A stretch of 64,000 bases of DNA from positions 186,001-250,000 of the forward strand of contig CAVPGJ010000004.1 in NCBI GenBank assembly GCA_963704005.1. Direction: 5' to 3'. The DNA comes from AC-32 sp963704005. Its GTDB lineage: Bacteria; Actinomycetota; Thermoleophilia; Gaiellales; Gaiellaceae. Position numbers and translations under genes: made by a program. Shown one piece after another: positions 34,715 to 43,116 of the stretch (its first letter is position 1; the number at the start of each line of letters is the position of its first letter). Under the pieces are notes generated by a model. The model had not been told where the DNA came from. It saw only the letters and a list, made by a program, of their open reading frames with translations, and ran no database searches.

Positions 34715-35528
34715 TGCGGCGCGTCGCGGTTCTGGCCGCGCTCGTGCTCTCCTCGCGGCCGGGTGTGGCGGCAGCGGCGACAGCACATCCAACCGGCGGC
34801 AGCGCCGCGGAGGCGAACGCGATCGCCCAGGCGCCTCGGCCACCACCCGCGCCGGCAGCGTCAAGGTCGACTTCGAGATCTGCGGGCACGGGCGTGAACG
34901 GCGGCGGCCGAGGCGTGTTCGACACGGAAGCGAGCGCGGCGGGCAAGCTTGCGATGACTGTCGAGAGCAACGGCCAGACGACGACCGTGGACACGATCGT
35001 CGACGGGAACGTGCTGTACCTGCGCACGCCGGCGTTCCAGCAGGCTTTGCCGGCGGCAAGGAGTGGGTGCAGGTCGACCTCGCCCGCCTGGCGAAGCAGC
35101 AGGGCGTCGACCTCGGCAGCCTCGTCGACTCCAACCCGACTCCGAACGCCGCCCTCGCCTACCTCCGCGGCGCGAACGGCAAGGTCGAGAAGGTAGGCGA
35201 GGAGAAGGTGCGGCGGCGGGAACACGACGCACTACCGCGGCCACGATCGACCTCGAGCATGCCGCGCGCCGGGCGAAGGGCTCCAGCGAGGCGCTCGATT
35301 CGCCGCGTGATCGATGTCGGCGGCGTGACGACGCTGCCGGTCGACGTCTGGGTCGGAGACGACGGCTTCGTCCGCAAGGTCGGTCTACACGGACAGCAGT
35401 CGAGCAAGAGCCAGTCGGCGAAGATCACGATGGAGCTGTATGACTTCGGCTCGCCGGTGACGATCGCGCCGCCTCCGGAGACGCGCGGTGATCGACTTCG
35501 AGCAGTTGCTGGGACCGCAGGGGGCTGA
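34714..35528 (+). CDS. Secreted LppX/LprG-like lipid-carrier protein inside the sdh cluster, frameshifted
   Basis: ATG 34714 overlaps the sdhA stop (TGATG). Signal sequence MRRVAVLAALVLSS; lipobox not seen, perhaps lost to an indel. Body pieces: GKLAMTVESNGQTTTVDTIVDGNVLYLRTPAFQ, EWVQVDLARLAKQQGVDLGSLVDSNPTPNAALAYLRGANGKVEKVGEEKV, IDVGGVTTLPVDVWVGDDGFVRKVGL, ITMELYDFGSPVTIAPPPE. This alternation of beta strands is that of actinobacterial lipid-binding lipoproteins. Frame changes near 34765, 34850, 35045, 35215, 35300 and 35485. Its position between sdhA and sdhB is unusual. Function inferred from fold resemblance only. Confidence 0.55.
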
Positions 35529-36563
35529 CTGGACGTAGCACTGAAGATCTGGCGGTACGACCCGGAGTCCGGGGAGAAGGCCCTGCGCGAGTACGAGGTC
35601 GACGCGCCGGAGTGGGCCTGCCTGCTCGACGTCCTCGATCTGATCAAGGACAAGCACGACGGGACGCTCGCCTACCGCAAGAGCTGCCGCATGATGATCT
35701 GCGGCTCCTGCGGGATGCGGATGGACGGGCGCGCCGTGCTCGCCTGCAAGGAGCGAATGAAGCCGATCGCCGACGCGGGACACGTTCCCGTGATCAGCGC
35801 GATGGGGAACATGCCCGTGCTGAAGGACCTCGTGGTCGACATGGAGCCCTTCTGGGGCAAGGTCCGCTCGGTCAAGCCCTGGCTCGATCCCGGCTACGAC
35901 GAGCCGGCGGAGAAGGAGCGGATCGTCTCGCAGCAGAAGATGAACGTGATTCACAAGGAGGCGCTCTGCATCATGTGCGGCTGCTGCGTCTCCGAGTGCA
36001 ACTCGATGGAGTCGGACCCGGAGTTCGTCGGGCCGGCCGCGCTCGCGAAGGGGTTCCGCTTCGTCGGCGACCCGCGCGACCGGCGGAGGTCGAGCGCCTG
36101 AACACGCTCAACGAGGAGCACGGGATCTGGGACTGCACGCGCTGCTACTTCTGCAACGAGCGCTGCCCGAAGGGCGTCGACCCGCGCGACGCGATCGCCA
36201 AGCTCGGCGCGGAGTCGATCCGGCTGGAGATCGACCACGACATGGGCGCCAAGCACGCGAAGTGGTTCGTCAAGTCGGCCGAGACGACCGGCTGGCTGCG
36301 CGAGACCGAGCTCGTGCCGAAGACGCAGGGCGTCGTCGCGGCGATCAAGCAGATCGGCTTCGCCCTGAAGCTGGCGCAAGCACGGCAAGGTGCCGCCACC
36401 GATTCCCGCCGCACGTCGCGGGACGTCGACGAGGCCGGGCTGCTGCGCGAGCTGATCAGGGAGCAGGGGCGCGAGGGCGCGCTCGGGATCGTCCAGGGCG
36501 AGCACGCGCTCAGCCAGATCGAGTTCCCGGAAGAGGCGGAAGCGCAGGAGACAGAAGCCATGA
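35529..36563 (+). CDS. sdhB: Succinate dehydrogenase iron-sulfur subunit, frameshifted
   Basis: Begins DVALKIWRYDPESGEKALREYEVDAPEWACLLDVLDLIKD just after the lipoprotein stop; the start codon is unclear (CTG at 35529 in the current sequence). The 2Fe-2S cluster ligands are in SCRMMICGSCGMRMDGRAVLAC, the 4Fe-4S/3Fe-4S ligands in CIMCGCCVSECNSM and, after a frame change near 36080, CTRCYFCNERCPKGVDP. A two-indel patch near 36380-36410 alters a short KHGKVPPPIP-like segment. The end is taken at a TGA overlapping the next ATG (ATGA); in the present sequence the frame runs through into the next gene, so either a fusion or one more indel. Confidence 0.82.
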
Positions 36564-37445
36564 GGAAGGTCGCCTACTACACGGGCTGCCTCGCGGCGCT
36601 GTCGGCCAAGGAGCTGAACACCTCGACGAAGGCGCTCGCGCCGAAGCTCGGCCTCGAGCTGGACGAGCTCGAGTCGGTCACCTGCTGCGGCGCCGGCGAT
36701 ATCCACGAGGCGGAGCCGGACTACTACCTCCACCTGAACGCGCGCATCCTGGCCTACGCCGAGGCCACCGGGCTCGGACACGCTGATGACGATCTGCAAC
36801 GTCTGCACGCTCAACCTCCGGCAGGCGAACTGGCAGCTCAGGAACGACGCCGACCTGCGCGCCCGCGTGAACACGAACCTCGAGACTGTCGGCGCGCCGC
36901 CCTACAGGGCGAGGTCGACGTCAGGCACCTGCTCTGGCTGATCGCGGAGGGCGACGGCTACGAGCGGCTGAAGGAGGTCGCGCACAAGGGCCTCAAGGGC
37001 CTGCGCGTCGCGCCGTTCTACGGCTGTCAGATCCTGCGGCCGTCGAAGATCCTCGGCTTCGAGGATCCCGACAAGCCCTGGTCGCTCGAGGCGATCATCG
37101 AGGCCTGCGGCGGCGAGCCGGTCGACTACCCGGCCAAGATCAAGTGCTGCGGCTTCCCGATCATCCAGGCCCGGGAGGAGGTCGCCCTCAACGAGCTGAT
37201 CCAGCCGATCGAGCAGGCTTCTGAGGCCGGAGCCGACGCGATCGTGACGCCCTGCCCGCTGTGCCACCTCTCGCTCGACGCGTGGCAGCTGAAGCTGCGC
37301 AAGTCGAGCGGCAAGGACTACGCCATGCCGATCCTGCACCTCTCGCAGCTGATCGGCGTCGCGGCCGGGCTCGAGTCGTCGGAGCTGCAGTTCAAGCGCC
37401 ACGTGATCTCCGGTCGAGCCGGTCACCTCGAAGCTCGAAGCCTAA
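36560..37445 (+). CDS. CCG-domain (HdrB/SdhE-like) subunit of succinate dehydrogenase, frameshifted
   Basis: MRKVAYYTGCLAALSAKELNTSTKALAPKLGLELDELESVTCCGAGDIHE is a first CCG domain; after breaks near 36775-36790 and 36895 the second reads GLRVAPFYGCQIL, IKCCGFPIIQAREEVALNELI and VTPCPLCHLSLD. Two CX(n)CCGX(n)CPxC motifs are typical of heterodisulfide-reductase B-like subunits that replace the usual cytochrome anchor in some succinate:quinone reductases (type E). A last frame change near 37412 gives the end VEPVTSKLEA and TAA at 37443-37445, directly abutting repeat copy C. Confidence 0.75.
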
Positions 37446-37515
37446 GGCGCCGCTTGCGGTGCCGACCTCAGGACGTACGGGCTTGCCCGTGCGTCCGTCT
37501 GAAATGACCGGTCGA
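37446..37515 (+). repeat. Double-hairpin dispersed element, copy C
   Basis: Starts at the stop codon of the CCG subunit gene. Hairpin 1 GGCGCCGC-tt-GCGGTGCC; hairpin 2 GGACGtaCGGGC-tt-GCCCGtgCGTCC; tail CCGTCTGAAATGACCGGTCG. The phosphoesterase gene starts 20 bp beyond. Confidence 0.85.
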
Positions 37516-37535
37516 TCCGTCGCGATGATTCCACG

Positions 37536-38351
37536 ATGAGCCCGTCGGGAGTCGCCCGGCTGGGAGGCGCCGCCGCGGCGGCCGGGCTCGCGTGGGGGCA
37601 TTTCGAGGCCGGCTGGGTGCGGCTGGAGACGCTGCGCTGCCCGCTGCAGGGGCTGCCGTCCGAGCTCGCAGGCCTGCGGATCGCGCACCTCTCGGACTTC
37701 CACCTCGGCTTCCCCTCGCGCGGCTCGGTGGCGATCGACCGGGCGGTCGACTGGGTCGAGGCGCGCCAGCCCGACCTGACGCTGATCAGCGGCGACCTGC
37801 TCTCGCGCCGTGCAGGTGAGGAGCGGTTGCGCAGGCTGCTCGCGCGCATGCCGCGCTGTTTCGCCGTGCTCGGCAATCACGACTTCGCGCTCAGCCGCGA
37901 CCCGTTCTCGCATCCGATCGAGCTCTACGACCTCGAGCCGGCGACCCTGCTGGCGGACGACTCGCGCACGATCGAGCTGCGCGGCCGCAAGGTGCAGATC
38001 GTCGGCGTCGACCCGCGCTCGTACCGGTACCACCGGGCGCACCCGGAGCGTGTCGCCGACCCGGAGGCCGACCTGCGGATCCTGCTCTGCCACTACCCGG
38101 ATGTCATCGACCGCCTCCCGGCCGGCGCGTTCCACCTCGTCCTCGCCGGCCACCTGCACGCGGGGCAGATCTGCGTCCCCTGGCCGGGCGGTCGCCTGCG
38201 GCTCGCGAGCCTCCGCTGGACGTACGTGCGCGGCCTCTACCGCCGGCCCGCCGCGACGCTCCACCTCTCGGCCGGCCTCGGCACGACCTTCGTCCCCTTC
38301 CGCTTCCTCGCGCGGCCGGAGGCGACCGAGCTCGTCCTACAATCGGAGTGA
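37536..38351 (+). CDS. Metallophosphoesterase (YaeI/LpxH-like calcineurin fold)
   Basis: 271 residues with an N-terminal hydrophobic/signal-like segment. The metal ligands are all present: RIAHLSDFHLG, LISGDLL, VLGNHDFAL, LLCHYPD and LVLAGHLHAGQICVP. Such YaeI-type enzymes hydrolyse phosphodiesters, often membrane lipid related; the substrate is not known. ATG 37536 follows repeat copy C; the stop overlaps the Asp23 gene by TGATG. Confidence 0.87.
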   Translation: MSPSGVARLGGAAAAAGLAWGHFEAGWVRLETLRCPLQGLPSELAGLRIAHLSDFHLGFPSRGSVAIDRAVDWVEARQPDLTLISGDLLSRRAGEERLRRLLARMPRCFAVLGNHDFALSRDPFSHPIELYDLEPATLLADDSRTIELRGRKVQIVGVDPRSYRYHRAHPERVADPEADLRILLCHYPDVIDRLPAGAFHLVLAGHLHAGQICVPWPGGRLRLASLRWTYVRGLYRRPAATLHLSAGLGTTFVPFRFLARPEATELVLQSE

Positions 38352-38650
38352 TGGAAGGACACGCGAGCGTCGCCGCCGACGTGCTCGCCAGCTACGCGGC
38401 CGACGCCGCCCGGGAGGTCGACGGCGTCGCCGGGCTGGTCGAGGGGCACTTGCCGCGGCAGGGCGCCGTCCGCATCGAGGAGTCGGACGGCCGCGCGACG
38501 GTCGAGCTCCACCTGGAGCTCGCGTGGGGCGCGTCGGCGCAGGAGGTCGGCTCCGAGGTGCAGCGGCGGGTCGCCGACTACCTCGAGCGGATGGCGGGCG
38601 CGAGGCCGGGCGCGGTCAACGTGGTCGTCGACCAGATCGGCAAGCCGTGA
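38351..38650 (+). CDS. Asp23/Gls24-family protein
   Basis: 99 residues with the Asp23 pattern: SYAADAAREVDGVAGLVEG, ESDGRATVELHLELAWGASAQEVGSEVQRRVADYLERMAGARPGAVNVVVDQIG. These cytoplasmic or membrane-associated proteins are linked to envelope stress in Gram-positives. The start ATG 38351 overlaps the phosphoesterase stop; an in-frame GTG is 3 nt upstream. The stop abuts repeat copy D. Confidence 0.85.
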   Translation: MEGHASVAADVLASYAADAAREVDGVAGLVEGHLPRQGAVRIEESDGRATVELHLELAWGASAQEVGSEVQRRVADYLERMAGARPGAVNVVVDQIGKP

Positions 38651-38722
38651 GACGCCGCTTGCGGCGTCGCTCTCAGGCCGGGCGGGCTTTGCCCGCACGG
38701 CCGTCTGAAATGACCGGTCGAG
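38650..38722 (+). repeat. Double-hairpin dispersed element, copy D
   Basis: Starts at the Asp23 gene stop codon. Hairpin 1 GACGCCGC-tt-GCGGCGTC; hairpin 2 GGCCGggCGGGC-ttt-GCCCGcaCGGCC. The outer stem has changed from GGACG/CGTCC to GGCCG/CGGCC, a compensated pair change. Tail CCGTCTGAAATGACCGGTCG. Confidence 0.85.
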
Positions 38723-38747
38723 ACCTCGTCCGGCAGGAGGTGAGGAG

Positions 38748-39371
38748 GTGACCACCCGGGTCGCAGGGCTGACCGGCGCGACACTGCCGCAGGTCGCCCC
38801 CGTCTGCCACGAGTGCGTCTGGTGGCAGTCGCGCACCGCGGGCCGCCGGGTCGACAAGCAACGCTGGATCGAGAAGGCGGAGACCGAGTTCGGCGCCTGG
38901 GGCACCGTCTACTACGACGACGACGGCCGCGTGCTCGGCTCGATGCAGTACGGGCCTTCTGGGTTCTTCCCTCTCGCGGACGACCTGCCCGCCGGGCCGC
39001 CCTCCGACGACGCCGTGCTCGTCACGTGCGCCTACCTGGTCGACCGCTCGAGCCCCTGGGTGCTGCAGTCGCTCTTCCTCGCCGCGATCGCCGAGGCGAA
39101 GGACAAGGGCGCGGCCGCGCTCGAGACATTCGCCTATCGCTACCGCGAGGGTGAGTCCGACTACGAGCGCTTTCTCGTCCACCGCACGGTGTTCCCACGC
39201 GACTTCCTCTCGGACTTCGGCTTCCGGACGGTGCGCGCCTCGGGCCAGGTCGAGCTCGTGCGCCTGGAGCTGGGCGGACTGGTGCCGGTGCTGGAGCGGA
39301 AGCGCTCGAAGGTGCTGCGCGCGCTGCGGGAGGCGTTCCTGCCGGAGCCGGTGCCGGCCCCGAGGCCCTAG
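38748..39371 (+). CDS. GNAT-family acetyltransferase-like protein
   Basis: 207 residues. VCHECVWWQSR near the N-terminus with two cysteines, WGTVYYDDDGRVLGSMQYGPSGFFP as the GNAT core strands, VLVTCAYLVDRSSPWVLQSLFLAAIAEAKDKGAAALETFAY as motif A/B, and LSDFGFRTVRASGQVELVRLELGG as the last strands. Acceptor unknown. GTG 38748 is preceded by a strong GAGGAGGTGAGGAGG ribosome site. Confidence 0.7.
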   Translation: MTTRVAGLTGATLPQVAPVCHECVWWQSRTAGRRVDKQRWIEKAETEFGAWGTVYYDDDGRVLGSMQYGPSGFFPLADDLPAGPPSDDAVLVTCAYLVDRSSPWVLQSLFLAAIAEAKDKGAAALETFAYRYREGESDYERFLVHRTVFPRDFLSDFGFRTVRASGQVELVRLELGGLVPVLERKRSKVLRALREAFLPEPVPAPRP

Positions 39372-39375
39372 ACCT

Positions 39376-39843
39376 CTAGCGGTTGTAGGCGGTCTTCCAG
39401 GCGGTGCGCAGCGCCGACGGTGTGGTTACGAGCAGCCGGATCGGGTGGCCGGTCGCGAGCTTGAGCTGTGGCAGGAGCGACTGGTCGGTCGGGTCGACGA
39501 CCGCGACCGAGATCTCGCCGCTCGGGTGCAGCCGGATCGGGATCGCCCGCAGCGCCTCCGCGAGCTCGAACGGCACCAGCTGGACTGCCCGCCGGTCGAC
39601 CGAGATCACGTTGATGTCCGCGAACTCGACCTGCGCCTGCTCGCCCAGCACGCGCGCGATGTCGTCCTCGAAGCAGATCCGCAGCCGCACGAGCGCCTCG
39701 CCGAGCAGCTCACCGGGGTGGCGCTCCTCGAGCGCGCGGTCGAGCTCCTCGTTCGAGAGGATCCCCTTGCGCAGCAGCAGCGCGCCGAGGTGCGAGCGAG
39801 GCTCGTCCTCGAAGAAGGTGTGGTCCAGACGTGCCGGCCGCAT
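39376..39843 (-). CDS. Stand-alone MshEN (GspE N-terminal) domain protein
   Basis: 155 residues beginning MRPARLDHTFFEDEPRSHLG. It contains LGALLLRKGILSNEELDRALEER and LGEALVRLRICFEDDIARVLGEQ, the two helical repeats of the MshEN/T2SSE-N fold, then DPTDQSLLPQLKLATGHPIRLLVTTPSALRTAW, the usual second half. No ATPase domain follows: the gene stops at 39376. In MshE these repeats bind cyclic di-GMP; the window also encodes two c-di-GMP enzymes, so a stand-alone receptor is plausible but unproven. The longer reading frame to 39930 adds residues without family match. Confidence 0.72.
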   Translation of the reverse strand: MRPARLDHTFFEDEPRSHLGALLLRKGILSNEELDRALEERHPGELLGEALVRLRICFEDDIARVLGEQAQVEFADINVISVDRRAVQLVPFELAEALRAIPIRLHPSGEISVAVVDPTDQSLLPQLKLATGHPIRLLVTTPSALRTAWKTAYNR

Positions 39844-39965
39844 TGCCCTGCTTATCGGGATTCCCGATCCCGGGCTTGAGCAAGGAGCGGAACGCGAACT
39901 ATCTGCCCGGAGACTGACCAGTTCGGCCACTTTCGCAAACTCATGCTCTTCTTCAGCAGGGTTGG

Positions 39966-40125
39966 GTGGGATCTCGCGAGGTCGAGCCGGGCGACATCCG
40001 GGCGATCATGCTCATGTTGATGAAGGTCGACGCTACGCTTGAAGAGAGCCGCGACCTGCTACTGGAGGACGACGATGGCGAAGGGGAAGAGGAACCTGAC
40101 TCCCGAAGAGCTCGACCGGGTGCGC
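39966..40125 (+). CDS. Tentative small acidic helical protein, end uncertain
   Basis: From GTG 39966 the frame reads VGSREVEPGDIRAIMLMLMK, then VDATLEESRDLLLEDDDGEGEEEP, a good amphipathic helix with an acidic tail. Beyond that the frame turns arginine-rich where it overlaps the next small gene, so either it ends near 40095-40125 after an unseen indel, or it is not a gene. Listed because composition up to 40100 is coding-like. Confidence 0.35.
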
Positions 40126-40206
40126 GCGCTTCTCGACGACGTAAGGCGGGACCTGCGCAGCGTGATCGAGCTGCTCCAGTCCAAGCTCGGCGAGCGCCCC
40201 GCCTAG
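40075..40206 (+). CDS. 43-residue basic/helical protein
   Basis: MAKGKRNLTPEELDRVRALL continues with DDVRRDLRSVIELLQSKLGERPA. A single long charged helix with a basic N-terminus. ATG 40075 has GGAGG 6 nt upstream, and the stop is 6 bp from the convergent asd stop. Function unknown. Confidence 0.55.
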   Translation: MAKGKRNLTPEELDRVRALLDDVRRDLRSVIELLQSKLGERPA

Positions 40207-40211
40207 AGCCC

Positions 40212-41135
40212 TCAGGCTGCGACCACGCGGTTTGCCAGGACGAGCTCCGCGATCTGGACGCCGTTCAGGGCGGCGCCTTTGCGCAGGTTGTCGCAGGCGA
40301 GGAAGAGCGTGAGGCCGTTCTCTGTGGCCGGGTCGCGGCGGATTCGTCCTACCAGCGCCTCATCGCCGCCGGCGGCCTTGCCGGGAGTGGGATCGTCGTC
40401 GAGCCGGACCGACGGCGCGGCCGCCAGGAGCTCGCACGCACGCTCGGGCGCAAGCGGCTCTTCGGTCTCGATCCAGATCGACTCGGCGTGACCGACCGGC
40501 ACGGGCACGCGGACGCACGTCGCGCTGACCGGCAGCTCCGGGAGCTCGAGGATCTTGCGCGTCTCCTCGCGGATCTTCGCCTCCTCGTCGAACTCCTCGC
40601 CGTCGAAGTCCCAGTCGGTGGAGAGATCGTGCTCGGATTGCGGCTCGTCGAGCAGCTGTTGCAGCCGCTGGGCGCCCTTGCCGGAGGCCGACTGGTAGGT
40701 CGCGACTCGCACCGCCCGCAGGCCGGCGGCGTCGTGCAGAGGCTTCAGCACGAGCGTCAGCGGGATGGTCGAGCAGTTCGGGTTCGCGACGATCCCGCCG
40801 TGCTCGAGCGCGCGCTCGCCGTTCACCTCGGGCACGACCAGCGGCACGCCGTCCTGCAGGCGGAAGGCCTCCGACTTGTCGACGCACACCGCGCCGCCCC
40901 TGACCGCGTGCGGAACGAGCTCGCGGCTCGCCCTGGCGCCGACGGAGAAGAAGCACAGGTCGAAGCCGGCGAGAGCCTCCGGCGTGGCCTCCTTCACGGG
41001 CAGCCCGCCGACCTCGCTGCCTGCCGAGCGGCTCGAGGCAAGGAGATGCAGGTCGTCGAAGCCGCGCTCGAGCAGGAGCTCGACCATGACCCCGCCCACG
41101 GCACCGGTCGCTCCGACCACGGCGATCCTAGGCAT
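40212..41135 (-). CDS. asd: Aspartate-semialdehyde dehydrogenase
   Basis: 307 residues. NADP motif RIAVVGATGAVGGVMVELLLERG; catalytic cysteine in VANPNCSTIPL; substrate residues in TYQSASGKGAQ and the histidine/arginine region PVPVGHAESIWIE. Reduces aspartyl phosphate to the semialdehyde for lysine, threonine and methionine. It follows lysC on the same strand. Its start codon ATG at 41133-41135 lies in the first hairpin of repeat copy E. Confidence 0.93.
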   Translation of the reverse strand: MPRIAVVGATGAVGGVMVELLLERGFDDLHLLASSRSAGSEVGGLPVKEATPEALAGFDLCFFSVGARASRELVPHAVRGGAVCVDKSEAFRLQDGVPLVVPEVNGERALEHGGIVANPNCSTIPLTLVLKPLHDAAGLRAVRVATYQSASGKGAQRLQQLLDEPQSEHDLSTDWDFDGEEFDEEAKIREETRKILELPELPVSATCVRVPVPVGHAESIWIETEEPLAPERACELLAAAPSVRLDDDPTPGKAAGGDEALVGRIRRDPATENGLTLFLACDNLRKGAALNGVQIAELVLANRVVAA

Positions 41136-41203
41136 CGCTTGCGATGCCTAGCCTCAGGATGTGCGGCTTTGCTGCGCATCCGTCTGAGATGACCGGTCGA
41201 CAC
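41131..41203 (+). repeat. Double-hairpin dispersed element, copy E
   Basis: Lies between lysC and asd in reverse orientation to these genes. Hairpin 1 GGCATCGC-tt-GCGATGCC contains the asd start codon; hairpin 2 GGATGtgCGGC-ttt-GCtGcgCATCC has a compensated change (GGATG/CATCC). Tail CCGTCTGAGATGACCGGTCG. Confidence 0.85.
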
Positions 41204-41227
41204 GCGGGGAGTTGACGACCCACGTTT

Positions 41228-42478
41228 CTAGGCATGCTGCCGTTCCGCCTCGGGCGCGTCGAGCTCGAAGGCGCGGTGCAGGGCGGCGACGGCCTTGTCC
41301 ACCTCGTCGGTGCGCAGGTGGCAGGCGATCTTGATCGGGGAGGTCGTCACGACGGCCGGCTCGATGCCGACGACGGCCAGCGTCTCGAATGCCTTCGCCG
41401 CGACCCCGGGGTGGCTCTTCATGCCGGCGCCGATGACGCTGACCTTGCCGAGGTCGTCGCGCGCGCTCCACTCGACGCCGAGCCCGTCCAGCACCCCGGC
41501 CGCTGCCGCGCGGTCGTCGGCGGGAGCCGAGAAGACGATCTCGGGGCCGGTCTGGACGATCGTGTCGACGTTGACCCCGGCCTCCGCGAGCGCGGCGAAG
41601 AGCTGCGCGGGGGTCGTGCCCTCGACGCGGTAGAGCGTCTCCTCGAGCGTGTGCGTCACCCCGGAGATCAGCGCCTTCTCGAGCATCCGTTCGTCCTCCT
41701 CGCGAATCCAGGTGCCGTCCTCCTGAGAGAACGTGGAGCGCACGTGCAGCTTGACATTGTGGTTGCGCGCGACCTCGACCGAGCGTACCTGCAGCACCTT
41801 CGCGCCCGAGGCGGCCAGCTCGAGCATCTCCTCGTAGCTCACGGCGTGCAGCTTGCGCGCCTCCGGCACCAGCCGCGGGTCGGCGGTGAAGACGCCCTCG
41901 ACGTCGGTGTAGATCTCGCAGACCTCGGCGCCGAGCGCGGCGGCGAGCGCGACGGCGGTGGTGTCGGAGCCGCCGCGGCCGAGCGTCGTGATGTCGAGGT
42001 CGGTCGAGACGCCCTGGAAGCCGGCGACGAGCACGATCCGGTCCTGGTCGAGCGCCTCGTGGATCCGGCGGGCGCGGACGTCGACGATCTTCGCGCGGCC
42101 GTGCACCGTGTCGGTCACGATCCCCGCCTGCGAGCCCGTCAGCGAGATCGCCTCCGCGCCGAGGTCGTAGATCGCCATCGCCGCGAGCGCGCAGGAGATG
42201 CGCTCGCCGACCGAGATCAGCATGTCCAGCTCGCGCGGCTTCGGCTGCGCCGAGACCTCGTACGCGAGGCGGACGAGATCGTCGGTCGTGTCGCCCATCG
42301 CGGAGAGGACCGCGACGACGCGGTTGCCGGCCGCGCGCGCGTCGACGAGGCGGCGTGCAACGTCCTTGAGCTTGTCCGGGTCCGCGACCGAGGTGCCGCC
42401 GAACTTCATCACCAGCGTCCCGAGCCTCGGCTCGGCTCGCTCGAGCGCGGGAAGTGCCTCGAATTCGGTCGCGGTCAC
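41228..42478 (-). CDS. lysC: Aspartate kinase
   Basis: 416 residues. Kinase domain: VMKFGGTSVADPDKLKDVA, SLTGSQAGIVTD, LGRGGSDTTAVALAAALGAEVCEIYTDVEGVFTADPR; two C-terminal ACT domains (VEGTTPAQLFAALAEAGVNVDTIVQ; VSVIGAGMKSHPGVAAKAFETLAVVGIEPAVVTTSPIKIACHL) that bind lysine and/or threonine for feedback. Phosphorylates aspartate. GTG 42478 lies 10 nt after the recR stop, with no clear ribosome site. Part of the leftward run dnaX-ybaB-cNMP-recR-lysC-asd. Confidence 0.94.
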   Translation of the reverse strand: MTATEFEALPALERAEPRLGTLVMKFGGTSVADPDKLKDVARRLVDARAAGNRVVAVLSAMGDTTDDLVRLAYEVSAQPKPRELDMLISVGERISCALAAMAIYDLGAEAISLTGSQAGIVTDTVHGRAKIVDVRARRIHEALDQDRIVLVAGFQGVSTDLDITTLGRGGSDTTAVALAAALGAEVCEIYTDVEGVFTADPRLVPEARKLHAVSYEEMLELAASGAKVLQVRSVEVARNHNVKLHVRSTFSQEDGTWIREEDERMLEKALISGVTHTLEETLYRVEGTTPAQLFAALAEAGVNVDTIVQTGPEIVFSAPADDRAAAAGVLDGLGVEWSARDDLGKVSVIGAGMKSHPGVAAKAFETLAVVGIEPAVVTTSPIKIACHLRTDEVDKAVAALHRAFELDAPEAERQHA

Positions 42479-42488
42479 GGCGGAAGTG

Positions 42489-43079
42489 TCACATTTCGCG
42501 ACGGCCGCTCAGCGCCCTGCCGAGGGTGACCTCGTCGGCGTACTCGAGGTCGGCGCCGACCGGCAGGCCGCTCGCGAGGCGGGTGACGCGTACGCGCCCC
42601 CGCAGGCGGTCGGCGAGGTAGGCCGCGGTCGCCTCGCCGGTCATGTTCGGGTTCGTCGCCAGCACGACCTCCTCGACGCCGTTTCGCTCGACGCGGCCGA
42701 GCAGCTCGTCGATCCGCAGGTGCTCCGGCTCGACGCCGTCGAGCGGGGAGAGCGCGCCGCCGAGGACGTGGTAGAGCCCGCGGTACTCGTGCGTGCGCTC
42801 GACCGAGATCAGGTCGGCCGGCTGCTCGACGACGCAGACGATCGTGTGGTCGCGGCGCGCGTCGCGGCAGATCTCACAGGTCTCCTCCTCGGTCAGGTTG
42901 CCGCACTCGCGGCAGAAGCGGACGCGCTCCTTGACCTCGGCGATCGCAGCGGCCAGGGCGACGGCCTCGTCCTTCGGCACGCGCAGGAGGTGGAAGGCGA
43001 GCCGCTGCGCCGTGCGCTGGCCGACGCCGGGCAGGCGCGTCAGCTGCGCGACGAGGTTGTCGACGGACGGGCTGAACAC
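42489..43079 (-). CDS. recR: Recombination mediator RecR
   Basis: 196 residues, typical length. N-terminal helix-hairpin-helix (VDNLVAQLTRLPGVGQRTAQRLAFHLL), zinc finger CRECGNLTEEETCEIC, Toprim domain VCVVEQPADLISVERTHEYRGLYHVLGG and the C-terminal ALSGRREM. Works with RecF/RecO to load RecA. GTG 43079 (VFSPSVDNLV) is the family start. Grouping with dnaX and ybaB is conserved in bacteria. Confidence 0.94.
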   Translation of the reverse strand: MFSPSVDNLVAQLTRLPGVGQRTAQRLAFHLLRVPKDEAVALAAAIAEVKERVRFCRECGNLTEEETCEICRDARRDHTIVCVVEQPADLISVERTHEYRGLYHVLGGALSPLDGVEPEHLRIDELLGRVERNGVEEVVLATNPNMTGEATAAYLADRLRGRVRVTRLASGLPVGADLEYADEVTLGRALSGRREM

Positions 43080-43116
43080 AGGCCCATTGTGCCTGGGCGA
43101 CCCGGCGAGACCGGCG

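Noticed and set aside
28977..37445. Calling pckA, sdhA, sdhB and the CCG subunit pseudogenes.
   Set aside because: All catalytic segments are conserved between breaks and the genes are central to metabolism; single-base consensus errors explain the pattern better.
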